Shown: positions 32,782 to 44,772 of the stretch, piece by piece
How positions within the stretch are numbered: position 1 is the stretch's first letter
Layout of the letters: each line of letters opens with the position of its first letter
Assembly (NCBI GenBank): GCA_021307315.1
Contig: JAJSPD010000003.1
Coordinates: forward strand, 434,001-498,000
DNA: 64,000 nucleotides
Direction: 5' to 3'
Source: Bisporella sp. PMI_857
Taxonomy: Eukaryota > Ascomycota > Leotiomycetes > Helotiales > Helotiaceae
Translations under genes and position numbers: made by a program
The notes under the pieces: generated by a model
Told to the model about the DNA's origin: nothing
Databases searched by the model: none
Seen by the model: the letters and a program-made list of their open reading frames with translations, nothing else

Positions 32782-33340
32782 CGCGCCTTGAAACCATCGG
32801 CCTTGGGTTTTAAGCTGTTACAAATGTGGATTGACAGATTCGCCAGATGGACAAAGAAATATCTCGGCTTCTAGTGACGTCTGAGGCAGGGACAGACTTG
32901 GCATGCACAATGCGCATAACCCGTCAGAAGCGGCTTTTTGAAAGACATACAGGTACACATGTGACTTAATATTCTGATCAATATTTCATATGACGCATGA
33001 ATACTCTATAAGATAATATTTTTAACAGGCATCCACAGATTGTCTATTGTGATTTCTAAAATGCATCGTTCCGTTTCACCTGTCAAGAAGGATCAAAAAC
33101 TAGTTCCATATAGATACAGATATAATTGACCTGGCTTTATAGTCAACATAAGAACGTGGTAATAGTATTGATACAAGGGTTTTCTCGTCAACTTCTTCAA
33201 CTTTATCCAAGATTCCCGTTCGCATGGCGACTCATTTCATAACCGCAACGAGCTATCCTAGCTATAATGATACCCATTTACAACATGCACTTCTACTATA
33301 GACTAGTTTCCGTCCCGATTTTGAAATTTTCTGGCTGGAT
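32782..33340. other. Intergenic between NCA2 and the PPR-type gene
   Basis: AT-rich, no gene seen. NCA2 promoter lies at the left and the 3' flank of the next gene at the right. Confidence 0.45.
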
Positions 33341-36316
33341 CTAAACCCACTCGTCGATTGTCAAGTCTAGAAGCGGGTGATTCTCAAAATCTTGATAGAG
33401 AAGCGGTTTATCCGGATCCAAGCGTTGGCTGCTCGTCTTGCTTTCTGTATGCCGCTCTGAGAGTGCCACAGCCTTTTGTAAGATGCTGACTACCTTGCGC
33501 CATGCAGCTTTCTTCTTATGGATGTCATCCTGCCGCACCTCCTTAATCTTGTCCATCGTGCTGGTTATGTGTCGTAACCAATGGCCTTCTGGCCCCCACG
33601 GATCTCGGCCATGCTGCCTGAGTAGCTTCTTCTCTACTCTGCAAGCATTCTTGAGCGTATTTCTGAACTTGCTGTCTATATCTAGATTGTTGATCGAGAC
33701 CATCTCGAGGACCGAATCAACTCCATGTGGATCCCGGAGTCCAATGTAAGCCTGCAAATGGACATTCAGATCTTCGATTCTGGGGATTAATTGTGATTTA
33801 TTCTGGCGGCGAGACATATACTGCCAAAAGCTCAAAGCATCTCTGTATTGACTTCGACGCACCATTGCGCTCATAGGATAATTTATGAACTGATTACCAG
33901 GGACGATACCAGTCCTCTCCAGAACCAGGATAGTTCGTTGCGTAATTTCTTTTACTTGTTGCAGGCTGCACAGTTCCCCCAGCTGGTGTACAAATATCTG
34001 GTGCAGCGCGCCTTGAACATCTTGGTTATTTCGTTTACCTTCTTGAAGTAACGAAATAGCCTTGCCAATATCGTGAGGATCAAGCATCAAAGAAGCCTTA
34101 ACAGCGATCGAGAGACAGTACCGATGGAGTGGAAGTCCAGCCTGGGTAGATTGAAGGTATATCCTTATGGCTCGGCTTGGGTCTCCGGAGCAAAGAGCCT
34201 CTGCCATCTCTTCGGTGCAACTCTTTTGATAGTTGGACGGCATTTTAATCATGGTGTCTAAGTGGTTTAGCCTTTTCAGAGCTGATTTTGTGTCATCTCC
34301 AGCTTTCGCAACAGCTGTGTGACGGAGAATGGACAGCGTCTCATTATCTATGAATCGTCGGGAGAGGGTTTCGAAGCATTGAACGCCCTTCGATTTTACT
34401 ACCGCAAAGTAAAGCCCCAGAATTTGATCCGAGGAGAATTTTAACTTATCATAGCAATTCTTCAAGATAGTATTGAAGAACATGGGACTGAACTGACCAC
34501 CAGCCTCGGAAAAATACTTTAGCCAACGAGAAATAGCGTCAAGCTCTTTGTTAGCTAGATAGCATTCAAGCAGAGTATTTGAACTCTGTTCCGTTAGCTC
34601 GATATTAAAATCCCGTACAGATTCGACCAAAAATGTTTCGGTATCAGTGGTGGTATGTGAAGCAGCGAAGAGCTCAAAAACAGGCGCAAAAGCACGGCTG
34701 CACTGGTCCTTATCATGTCCCTCTTCATAAAGTTCTCTAAAATCCGATTTAACTCCAAGCCAGTCATTCTTCAAAGCCTTCGCATAGGCGAAGCTTCCTC
34801 GGATTTGCGTAAGATATAGTGGTTTAGCCGCCGGTGAGCTTTTCATCAGAACTTTGTCGTAATAATCTCGGGCCAACATCTCGTGGCCTGCCTCAACACA
34901 GATATGAATCATGCACGCATATGCTGAGCTGGGATGCAGCATTAATCCAAGATCTACCTCCAAAGCCTTAAATGTTGATACGCTTCGCGAAATGTCCTTG
35001 TGGTTATCCCAACCAGTTCTGAGCGTTGAAAGAATATGGGTGGAGGATACTACCAAATTTAAGCGTCTACCCATCCGGAGGATTAGCATTAAGGTCTCCT
35101 CCATGATATCTGTCCTCTGGTTTGCTTGTATAGAGCTAAAGACAATATTGGTGAGTTGGTCAAAGTCACGTTGACAGAACCCCGCGGTACCAGAAACGTT
35201 GCGAAGAGTACGTAGAAGCGTAGTATGAGCTCCTTGGGCATGAAGTGCTGCCATATAATAAACAGTTGCTGGGTTTGGAGCGTAACCTTTAAATCTGTCG
35301 AGGTGCCAATATATCAAATCGGTCAAAGTGAACATATTGTTGCCGTACGTCTCTCGACAAAGTCTTCGACCAATCTTCAACCATCCCTTCCGAAAAGAAA
35401 GCTTAGGCTCCTTTTTGAATCTCGTAAGGTACAAATCACAAGCCTTCTTCAACTTGGAGGCATCACTACCCTCACCTAATAGGCGCAAGATAATATGCCA
35501 TGGCTCAAAGCGATAGAACGAGCTTTCATCGATTGGTCCTTGAGCAAGGACAATATCAAAGACTTTGTCTGCGAGATCGAATCGTAACTCATCCGTGCAA
35601 GCAATACATAGCTCAGCTGCTGTGTTCATCAACAACTGGTCCATACCGGAAACACCCAATGTCAATCCTTCTTCAAAAGCTTCGCAGAATCGCGATGCTG
35701 CTGCAATAACATTTGGTTTTCTCGAATGCAAGTCGTCATCTCCGGGAGGCTTTAGTAGCTGCTTGATATCGTGGGCCAATTTGTGCTCTCGGTTGTAGCC
35801 CTTAGGCTGCTTTGGCTTCGAAGAGTAATTATCGGATGTAGCCACTCGTGAAACCGGTGCGCCTCGCAGGACACGCTTGGGAGTAAGACCTTGTGCAGGT
35901 CTATTGTACTTTGCCCTTCTGGGAAGCGCGATAGAATTGGTTTGTGGCTGTTCATGGTGTGGTGCCTTCCTTTTCTCAACCCCAGTCCCAACGCTCGCAT
36001 TTAGGAGAATTGGCTCCGCATCTCCTCTAGCCACAGCTTCTTTTGGCCTTTTCCGTGAGATGTACAATGCATCGTGTCCGTGTGTTATGATAGGGTCTTC
36101 GAAAATATCCTTGAGAGCAACACCGTCGCCATGGTATTGTCTCACGGACCTGAGCTTCTTAGCATTGTTGCATACCTCTCGTGCTGTATGTATACGCCGA
36201 CGGCGATCCTCCGTCAATGCCCCAGCACTGAACGCAACGGTGCACGAAGTTCCCAGAGCAAGATGGCGAAGTGCTCGAAGAGCACCCTTTGAGGGTACAG
36301 GGAGGGAACCGGGCAT
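33341..36316 (-). CDS. Mitochondrial pentatricopeptide-repeat-type protein
   Basis: One exon of 991 codons from the ATG at 36316. An upstream in-frame GTG exists, but TAG lies just before it. The first 90 residues are Arg/Ser/Ala-rich with few acids, fitting a mitochondrial presequence. From about residue 190 the protein is all helical, with repeated pairs of amphipathic helices of about 35 residues, for example SAYACMIHICVEAGHEMLAR, SSNTLLECYLANKELDAISR and MFFNTILKNCYDKLKF. These are degenerate PPR-type units. Such fungal proteins bind mitochondrial transcripts and act in their stability, processing or translation; the target here cannot be read from the sequence. The C-terminal 100 residues are basic and probably outside the repeats. 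No orthologue assigned. Confidence 0.8.
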   Translation of the reverse strand: MPGSLPVPSKGALRALRHLALGTSCTVAFSAGALTEDRRRRIHTAREVCNNAKKLRSVRQYHGDGVALKDIFEDPIITHGHDALYISRKRPKEAVARGDAEPILLNASVGTGVEKRKAPHHEQPQTNSIALPRRAKYNRPAQGLTPKRVLRGAPVSRVATSDNYSSKPKQPKGYNREHKLAHDIKQLLKPPGDDDLHSRKPNVIAAASRFCEAFEEGLTLGVSGMDQLLMNTAAELCIACTDELRFDLADKVFDIVLAQGPIDESSFYRFEPWHIILRLLGEGSDASKLKKACDLYLTRFKKEPKLSFRKGWLKIGRRLCRETYGNNMFTLTDLIYWHLDRFKGYAPNPATVYYMAALHAQGAHTTLLRTLRNVSGTAGFCQRDFDQLTNIVFSSIQANQRTDIMEETLMLILRMGRRLNLVVSSTHILSTLRTGWDNHKDISRSVSTFKALEVDLGLMLHPSSAYACMIHICVEAGHEMLARDYYDKVLMKSSPAAKPLYLTQIRGSFAYAKALKNDWLGVKSDFRELYEEGHDKDQCSRAFAPVFELFAASHTTTDTETFLVESVRDFNIELTEQSSNTLLECYLANKELDAISRWLKYFSEAGGQFSPMFFNTILKNCYDKLKFSSDQILGLYFAVVKSKGVQCFETLSRRFIDNETLSILRHTAVAKAGDDTKSALKRLNHLDTMIKMPSNYQKSCTEEMAEALCSGDPSRAIRIYLQSTQAGLPLHRYCLSIAVKASLMLDPHDIGKAISLLQEGKRNNQDVQGALHQIFVHQLGELCSLQQVKEITQRTILVLERTGIVPGNQFINYPMSAMVRRSQYRDALSFWQYMSRRQNKSQLIPRIEDLNVHLQAYIGLRDPHGVDSVLEMVSINNLDIDSKFRNTLKNACRVEKKLLRQHGRDPWGPEGHWLRHITSTMDKIKEVRQDDIHKKKAAWRKVVSILQKAVALSERHTESKTSSQRLDPDKPLLYQDFENHPLLDLTIDEWV

Positions 36317-36757
36317 GCGTGTGAATCTCGGACATCTGGTTCTCACGGGGATTCTAGTTAGCTATACCGGAGCTGTCATCACAGGACGATTGCTTGTCTT
36401 TAGTGCACACAACGACTCCCCAAGAAATAGTCCTTCAGATATGGTTCGATTATTTAGACATTCAAGCTTCATGCTTTGCGGGTGGGGCTACGGTGGCCGA
36501 GATCTAAATGATTAAGTAATCAGTCCCCTTTGTCTGTCACTACCACGATCCGAGAGACAAGCTGTTAATCGTCAGGAGGTAGAACTTTCTCCCTTCTGAA
36601 GATTCGCTTTAATAAGCATCAAAATATCAATTGGAGATAAACTTTTCTATTCCTGATCCGCTTCTAAATCATACAAGCAAGCTCTCTAGGATTCCGTCGA
36701 TCTATATCAATTTTCGCAGCTCTCCACAGTAAATATCACAATGGAAGCATCATCGGT
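36317..36757. other. Intergenic between PPR-type gene and guanine deaminase
   Basis: Promoter of the PPR-type gene and the 3' flank of the deaminase. Nothing else seen. Confidence 0.5.
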
Positions 36758-38186
36758 CTATGCCTTTCTATCATGCACCAATCGGCCCTTAACCCAGACA
36801 GCAAGCGTGTTCCTATCATCACCATTGAAAACCCACTTTGCGATTTTCTCCTCCCACGTCTCCCAGCCGAAGATATCTACCATTCCGGAATCTCTTCCAA
36901 AGGGTTCATCAACTCTGTCCAGCCCAATCAATTGCGCATCCCACTCCATTCCCAGACCAAAAGCACCAATTTTGTCATCCAGTCCAATGACCTTGGCGCC
37001 ACCTTTGGTGCTCAAATACAACACCTCCTCAATGCTTAGTTTCGCATTGTCGTCTCCTTCCATGGCAACATGACGACTAACTAATAAAGCTTGACGCACG
37101 GCCTCGAGAATACTAGGGCTATAGCCACCGCTCATATCTGTTCCAAGGCCGATCTCAATTCCCTTTTCAAGCAGCATCCGAACTTTGGCGGTCCCAGAAG
37201 TTATAGCCGAGTTGGATGCCGGGCAGTGACTGATCTTTCCTTCACGCTTCTTGATAAGGTTCACCTCCTCTTCTGAGAGGTGAATGGCATGAGCCAAGAT
37301 GGTTTTAGAGCCTAGCAATCCGTGATCATCATAAACATGAGTATACGACTCATGCTGGGGGAATAACTCCTTGACAAGCTCGATTTCCTTCTTATTCTCA
37401 GAAATATGTGTCTGAACTGGAAGGTTGGTTTCTTTGTGAAGCGCGCCGAGACTATGCATTAGTGCTGATGAACAGCTAGGAGCAAAGCGAGGCGTGATGA
37501 TGGGTGTGATGAGTGCATTCGTTGGATCAATTTTTGAAATGTGTGAAATAGTAGCTTTTGTGTCCGCTAAAGCAGATGCTGCAGACTCATCACGATAGTA
37601 GTCAGGGGACATGGTATCCATGCACACACGACCAATGAAGGCCCGCTGGCCAAATGAAAGACAGAGGTCAGCGAGCAGATTCGTGGACGGAACTGAAATG
37701 GTAGCGTAGTATGAAGCCGTGGTGGTTCCATGTGATAGTGTTCGCTGAATAACACGAGAGTATACGGTCTTTGCCCTGGACTCTGATGCCAAGCTGCTTT
37801 CCATGGGGAATGTGTAAGTATTGAGCCAGTCCAAAAGGGTGGTCTTTCCAAAGATGCCAGCATTTGGGTATTGCGGCGCATGAATATGTGTATCTCTCGA
37901 TTATTAGCCGAGTTACTGGTAATAAGATAAGAGAATAAATATAGTTACCTATGAAACCTGGGAAGAAGAACTGATCTAATCTTGCAATCCTCACTGACAC
38001 TTCTTCACGTGACCACCCGAGCCTGGGGTAAATGGATTCTTCAACAATAGCGAGTGTGCATTTTGGCTGGAGGGCGACGATGACACCTTTCTCATCTACG
38101 CAGACAGCGGCATCATGGAGGAGCTCTATTTCATCCAATGTTTTGCTGTGTACGAGCGTCCCTAAGAAGAGTGATCGAGAAGGCAT
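36758..38186 (-). CDS. GUD1: Guanine deaminase
   Basis: This enzyme hydrolyses guanine to xanthine and ammonia in purine salvage and catabolism, in the cytosol. Two exons (37949-38186, 36758-37893) give 457 aa, the family length. It is a zinc-dependent amidohydrolase. The HxH metal ligands His82 and His84 are assembled at the exon junction (PGFI-DTHIHAPQYPN). Further ligands and substrate contacts lie in HGTTTASYYAT, QTHISENKKEIE and ILAHAIHLSEEE, with SHCPASNSAITSG and the metal-binding Asp of GLGTDMSGGYSPS. The C-terminal barrel strand KGGAKVIGLDDKIGAFGLG is conserved. All catalytic positions are intact. Confidence 0.96.
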
Positions 38187-39979
38187 GCTGAGTGGCTTTC
38201 AAAACGAAGTGTATGCACTAGAATTTGAGGATCTGAAGCTGCATTCGAGTCACGATGGCCTTTTATGTTTAATCTATATAGAATCGGCGGTACAGATTAT
38301 GTTTTGTTCTGGCAGCATAAAAAGTTCAGAAATTCCTAGGTTGATCAGATCGATTTCTTAGGGGGAAAACTCAAGCGAGCGGGTGACGGCCAATCCCGAT
38401 CGGTTTGATAAGGGAAGTTCGATTTTGAACAAAGTCGACGAAAAGCGAATGTGAACAGAGAGAGGCTCCCCTGAGGCCGGAAAACCGGATATTACAAAGA
38501 AAAGCATTATCTTGAGTGATCGACCCTCACACTTGAAGGGATTCCATATTTCAGGACGGTGGTAGCCGAAGGATTGATGCACCCAAACACAGTTCAGAGA
38601 ATGTCGAAATACTCGAGGCCAAGGAAAGGGCGACCCTAGTCATAAATAGATAGAATCCTCCTCCTGCTAGCGATCTGGAGCCTTGAGAAAGCATAGATCC
38701 CGAGATGCGAAGTCCTCCTCGCCTTTCCTAGGTCTTGGAAGACTCATAACTTAATCGGGTTTTCCTTTCCCTGGGGAATATGCATCAATTTCATCCAGAC
38801 CATGTGAAAGTAAATCCAGCTATTGGACGACGAAGACATGCATCGATAAAAGGATTATTAGAAACAACTCTTTGATAAAGCAGGCTCGGTGCAAGTAGCT
38901 CACGGGGATGGAGGCATATGTGGGTTTCATTTCGGTAGAAGAAAAAGGTTTAGTAACTAAAGAAGGGAGAGGAACGAGTCTCCCTTCTAAAATACCAAGA
39001 GCATACCACCACCACCACTACCACCCACCTACTCAACACCCCTCGTAGGCATGCATGAATGTCTGATTTCAAATCTTGACCTTCCCCATCTTTCAACTTC
39101 CCTTCCTCCCTACCTGCGCACACTTCGAAGGCCTATACCACCACCACACCAGCACTAGATCTTTGCACAGAATCGGATGCGCTTGATTTCAACCGGAATC
39201 CAGCCCGCAACGGCTCACCTCGGCTTACATCCAATCCATCCCCCCTTAAATAACATCACGTGTTTTCGTGTGCCCTTGCTACGCGAGGTCCTTGGCCCAA
39301 AATTTTAGCTGGCGCTTTTCAAATGAGTGTTTGAGAATTGAGTCCGTGACAGCTCAAGCTCATTCTCATTCTTCCACCCTCATTTAGGACGGTGGTGATA
39401 CCTATACCAAGGCATCCATGAATGAGCTAGGCTTATTCCCACAGAGAGGTAAGTTCGATGATGCCCTTATTATTGTCGTTGCTGTTGTTGTTCTGTTGTT
39501 GTTTTTTATCAAGGCAATTTAACACCTGTTGCTGCGTCCCTTATTTTCATTACAGTAAAAACAAGCCAGCAATCACTCTAATCAATTCATGTTTGGGCTC
39601 TAAACAAACGCTCTCTAAAAGGGCACTCTGACAAGCTTGTCATCATTCACTTTTGCTTTTACCAATCTCTACCTTCCTAAAAGCTGATTGCCTCTTGCCA
39701 CTAAAATTCACCTTCCACGTGTGCCCAACCTAACAACACTACCAGCCATACCGTACCGTACCTTGTACACTACGAAATAAGTTGTAACCGTAGTTACAAA
39801 AGCGATACGCCTCAAACGGTGTTTATGCTTCTGTTTACCGGTTGACTTTTACAACTGCTCTGGCTCTTAGCACTATTACAACCACATCAGGGTTCTAAAG
39901 GTGAAATATCCTAATCCTTCTGATTTATGAGCCGTGATTAACGTTCCATCAGTTAATCTACTCGAGAAGGGTGTTCAAT
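38187..39979. other. 1.8-kb divergent promoter and leader region (guanine deaminase / RdRP)
   Basis: No gene seen. It separates divergent guanine deaminase and RdRP genes. It holds simple repeats: a CCACCA-rich patch at about 39008-39030 and GTT triplets at about 39470-39505. It also holds splice-like sites, GTAAGT at about 39450 and AG sites near 39890 and 39952. These would fit an intron in the RdRP leader. The short ATG frame before the donor does not join the RdRP frame. Confidence 0.5.
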
Positions 39980-42900
39980 ATGGTTGGCAATCAGGAAGAG
40001 ACCACATGGCGTGGTCCGGGTCGCGATGTAGATCGGTTTAGAATTCAACGTCCAGTGTCAAGGCGCCCAGGATACAACCGAAACTTCCACCTTCAGCAAC
40101 GCCAAGTCACGCTCCGTGTAATACCGGATTGGGCGAAGGACCATGATCTTGTGTTCAGGTTGAACAACTTACCTGTCTCTACAAGAACTTGGGATATTTT
40201 CCGAAACTTTAGTGAATATGGCAATATTGTCTATATTGAAATATTTGAGGGTAGAGATGGTGCTAGAGATGGAAGTGCAAAGATTAAGTTTTGTCCACCT
40301 CCTCATACGGCATTTTGGGAGAGTCTGAACTCTCTCGGAATTTTCCCTCTCAAGGACAAGGATGGCGTCACGACGCGGAACTGTCGTGTTGAGATGTTGC
40401 TAAACAAGCGTCGTGGCCGATTGGAAGTTACTAGCCCAATCAAGAAGCACATCAAGTATAGCTCACACATGAAGCTTATTCCTACCGAGATACACTTTGG
40501 CATTATGGAAAATCCTGAGACCATGATGACTATGCAGGTAATACATGCAACTCCGGGAGATGAGACATCACTCGAGATGAATCTCATCAAGCACCAGCTT
40601 GTCGCTACTTTCGTAGTTGACTTCGTTGATCCCCGAAGCACAGGAGATACTACTTACGTCAGTGAGAGTCGCATATCCAAGTACAATCGGAGGAACAAGT
40701 ATAAGTTTCAGATACCTTTTTCGTATCTGAAAAACGTCCACTGCATCGATATCGATGAATATCGTACAGCGTTTCTTATCAGCCTGGAATACCCACCCCA
40801 GTTTTATAGGAAACAAGTTGACCTGAGAGGCTCACACACTGACGAGAATTGCACCTGGACAGAAATGGATTCATGGTACAGATCTACCGATATTGTCTAT
40901 GATCCATACCCTCTTGAGTACAAGATCCTTGCTCTCCATAAGGAAAAGCCTGTGATCGATATTGGTATGCTCTTTTTATGCAGCCTCCCTATCAATAGAC
41001 GTAGCTTATTTGTTCAGGCCGTTGGACTACGTATAAATTCGTACTTGACAAGCGGCAAAACTCAGGGCCTACCTACTGGGAAATCCGCAACGCCCTGCAA
41101 GACTTTAATATCGAGACAATCACCCTTGATAAGCTTAACATGGTACTGCCTCGGAAGGCTGAGGTGTGGTCTCTGATCGACCTCCACCATTCCCATACTG
41201 CTGCAGCAGAATATTCTTCCTTGGATGGAGACGTCAGATCGACTACATTGCCGTTCAGTGTCCGCTATCAACTGGAAGTCTGCATTTCTAGGGAGATTTT
41301 AAACGAATATAATCTAACCCGTGAATTCATTGTTAAGCTTGCAGACATAGCTTCCGACGACCCCGCCAAGGCACAGTTCATCCTCGAATATGTTGCAGAA
41401 CTGAATAAGCGTATTTATGAACCCATGTCCATTTTTGACGACGTTGAAGCGTTAGCTTATTCGCCCAAATCCGAGATCCCTCCTTACTGCGCATACGCCA
41501 GAAAGGCAACAATTACACCCACCACAATCTATTTTAATTCCCCGACGGTCGAGATAACAAATCGTGTGCTTCGGCATTACGCTCATGAAAACTCCCAAGG
41601 ACGATTTCTTCGTGTGCAATTTACTGATGAATTAGCTGAGGTTCGTAAAATTATCGTTTCCTGTTGACATATACTAAGTAATTCAGGGTGGCATCAACGC
41701 GAGCGCCGATAGAAAGTGTAATGATGAGCTCTACACGCGAGTCTACCGAACTCTCTTCAATGGCATTCGCATTGGAGATCGTCATTACAAGTTCTTAGCT
41801 TTTGGCAACTCACAATTTCGCGAGAATGGTGCATATTTCTACTGTGAAACGCCGCATGTCTCGTGCAACCATATTCGTGCATGGATGGGCAACTTCTCCC
41901 ACATTTCGGTTGTTGCTAAATATGCTGCTCGATTGGGTCAATGCTTTTCAACGACGAGAGCCATAAACGGCCTTTCTAAACCAGATATTGTCAAGATTGA
42001 TGATATTGAGAGAGATGGTTTCTGCTTCACTGACGGGGTAGGAAAGATATCACCATTCCTTGCCCAAATGATCACTGTTGATCTTGGGCTTCGAGTTAAG
42101 ACTGCACCATCCGCATTCCAATTTCGTCTCGGTGGGTGCAAAGGTGTCTTAGCCGTTTCGACAGATGCGAAGGACAAAGAAGTCCACATTCGCAGATCGC
42201 AACAAAAGTTCACTGCAATATATAACGGGCTAGAAATAATTCGATGGTCGCGATTTTCTTTGGCCACGTTGAATCGCCAGACTATTACTATTTTATCGTC
42301 ATTGGGAGTTCCAGACGAGGTGTTCCTGAAGATGCTTACTGAGCAACTCTCTAGCTACCAAAGCGCCATGAGCGATAACGCATTGGCCCAAAGCTTGCTT
42401 GTAAAGTATATCGATGACAATCAGATGACCATCAATATTGCTACAATGATAAACAACGGCTTCATGACAGAGAATGAGCCTTTTGTGTTATCTCTTCTAC
42501 ATCTATGGAGGTCCTGGTCTATCAAACTCCTCAAAGAAAAGGCAAAAATCATTGTGGAAAATGGGGCGTTCCTCCTTGGTGTTGTGGACGAAACGGCTAC
42601 CTTAAGAGGCCATGTTACCCCATCAGTTGCACCTGGCGAGGAGTGCAAAGCAGACGAGTTGCCTCAGATCTTTGTGCAGGTCCCTTCTAAGCATGATCCC
42701 AATCAGTACAATGTGATTGAGGGTATTTGCTTGGTGGGGAGAAACCCTTCACTCCATCCTGGAGACCTTCGAGTTGTTCAAGCTGTTAATGTTGAGGCGT
42801 TACACCATCTTCGAGATGTGGTTGTCTTTCCACAAAAAGGGGAGCGGGACATTCCAAGCATGTGCTCTGGTGGAGATCTGGATGGTGACGACTTTTTTGT

Positions 42901-44500
42901 GATTTGGGACAAGGATCTTCAACCCCCTGAATGGAACCCAGAACCAATGAATTGTTTACCACCAAAGCCCGTTCAGCTGGGCAGAGCTGTGGAGGTCACC
43001 GATACCATGAAGTTCTTCGTTCGTTTCATGAAGAATGACGCTTTACCAACGATCGCTCACGCGCACCTGGCTTTGTCAGACCGCCTAGAGAAGTCTGTGA
43101 AGGATCCAAAATGTAGGCTACACACAGTGGCATCTCTAAAATTTTTGTACTAAACTTCTGCAGGTCTTGAACTGGCAGCATTGCACTCGAGAGCCGTAGA
43201 TTATATGAAGACTGGACAGGCGGCACAACTCCCAAAACGCCTCAGACCTACGCAATGGCCTCATTTCATGGAGAAGAAGCATAAGAGAGATGACCAAAAG
43301 TATAAGTCTACCAAGATACTTGGGCAGCTCTATGATAAAGTCGAAAGTGTCAACTTTATTCCACAGTACGAAAAGCCATTTGATAAACGTATCTTAAGGG
43401 CATATCCTCTTGAGGATTCAATGCTCAAAACAGTCCGTCAAACAAAGAGCCAGTATGACACCGCCATGCGACGTATATTGGCTCAATATGAAATTAATAC
43501 AGAGTTTGAGGTGTGGTCAACTTTTGTTCTTTCCAGACCTCGAGTAGGAAGTGATTATAAGGTGCAGGAGGAAATGGCACGAATATCTGAGGCCCTCAAA
43601 GACCGTTTTCGACAGGTCTGCATCGAGAAAGCCGGTGGCAAGGACTTCGCTAAACTTGGTCCCTTCGTTGCTGGTATGTATAAAGTAACGAAAGAAGAGC
43701 TTGACATTGCAATTGCTGAATGTCGCACCACCAAGATAGTGGCAGGTGTGGAAATTCCAAAGCGAAGAATGGAACCCAGGTTCATGCCTCTCATCTCGTT
43801 CCCATGGCTTTTTGAGAAAGAGCTTGGTCGCATTGCAACTGGTGTGGAGTCGACTGGCGAGCTCGAAGAGATGTTGCCTACGCTAAGCCTCAAGGCGGCG
43901 ATCCGCAAGCGAGCCAGCGGTGTTGAGTCCGAAATCAAAGATTTTATCGAGTTTGAGGATGGTCACACTGTTCATCGAGGAGAATTGCTTGACTTGTTCC
44001 GGCGAGATGACGATGATATCGAGCATATTTCCGAGGACAGCGATTTCGGCGAGGCTCGATCTGTAGCAGACTACAGAGACCGGGAAGATTACATGCAGGG
44101 AGAAAATGGCGAAACAGTACTAAAAACGGAGTTTACCCTCCAGCATGCCCCATCGCATCTCCATGGCGGTACTGGTGTGGAAGAGGTTGTGCCGCGAATC
44201 GAACTCGATGGCCTTATCGACCTAAGTGAGCCACACCATATTACTCCCAATGTGGCCGTTGAACGCCATTTTACAAATGCTTTAACAAGTGATATTCACG
44301 ACATAGGGACGAGACGTATAGCAGATAGTGATCCCAAAAACCGTTTCTCCGGCTCTTCGTTTGAAGATCTGGCACTCTTAGACGGTGATTCGTATGCCAA
44401 CATATCTTTGAAGGAAGGAGAAAGCATTGAAGTCGAGGAGGTAGAATTAGAGGTCCCAAAGTCTGCGTTAGAGAAGCTGCAAGAGCTTATGGCTTCCTAG
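39980..44500 (+). CDS. RNA-dependent RNA polymerase, fungal RNA-silencing type
   Basis: This cellular RdRP makes double-stranded RNA from aberrant or single-stranded transcripts, feeding Dicer and Argonaute. Fungal paralogues act in quelling (QDE-1) or meiotic silencing (SAD-1). Four exons (39980-40964, 41018-41640, 41687-43112, 43164-44500) join in frame to 1456 aa. Residues about 50-120 have RRM-like spacing (DLVFRLNNLPVSTRTWDIF). The two-barrel catalytic core follows. RDGFCFTDGVGKIS and FQFRLGGCKGVLAV are family blocks. The active site is CSGGDLDGDDFFVIWD, with metal-binding Asp933, Asp935 and Asp937. The last 190 residues are acidic and low in conservation. The N-terminal RRM-like segment suggests the SAD-1/RRP-3 side rather than QDE-1, but I cannot settle the clade. 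The ATG at 39980 is the first in frame; a leader exon remains possible. Confidence 0.95.
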
Positions 44501-44772
44501 GGGATTGGAGGAAATACATTCTACCCAGATTATTAATAGTAAATGTTTGCTTGATCGTGGAGTTTGCCGGATTAATGGGATGATGCCACACACAACAACG
44601 CAGCGATGCTTTATGATCATGAACTGCCTACTACATATTAACGTGGGCAATGGGGTGTTTCACCATAGATAGAAATACTTCCAAAATAATATGACGAACC
44701 GATTCCTCCCTTGACACCGTACACCTTTTGTCCCGTAGTAATCGAGCCGCCATTGATGATTGTATTGTCAAA

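Noticed and set aside
33341..36346. A 1001-codon reading of the PPR-type gene from the GTG at 36346
   Set aside because: It begins with a non-ATG codon; a TAG lies just upstream. The first ATG at 36316 gives a normal presequence-bearing protein.
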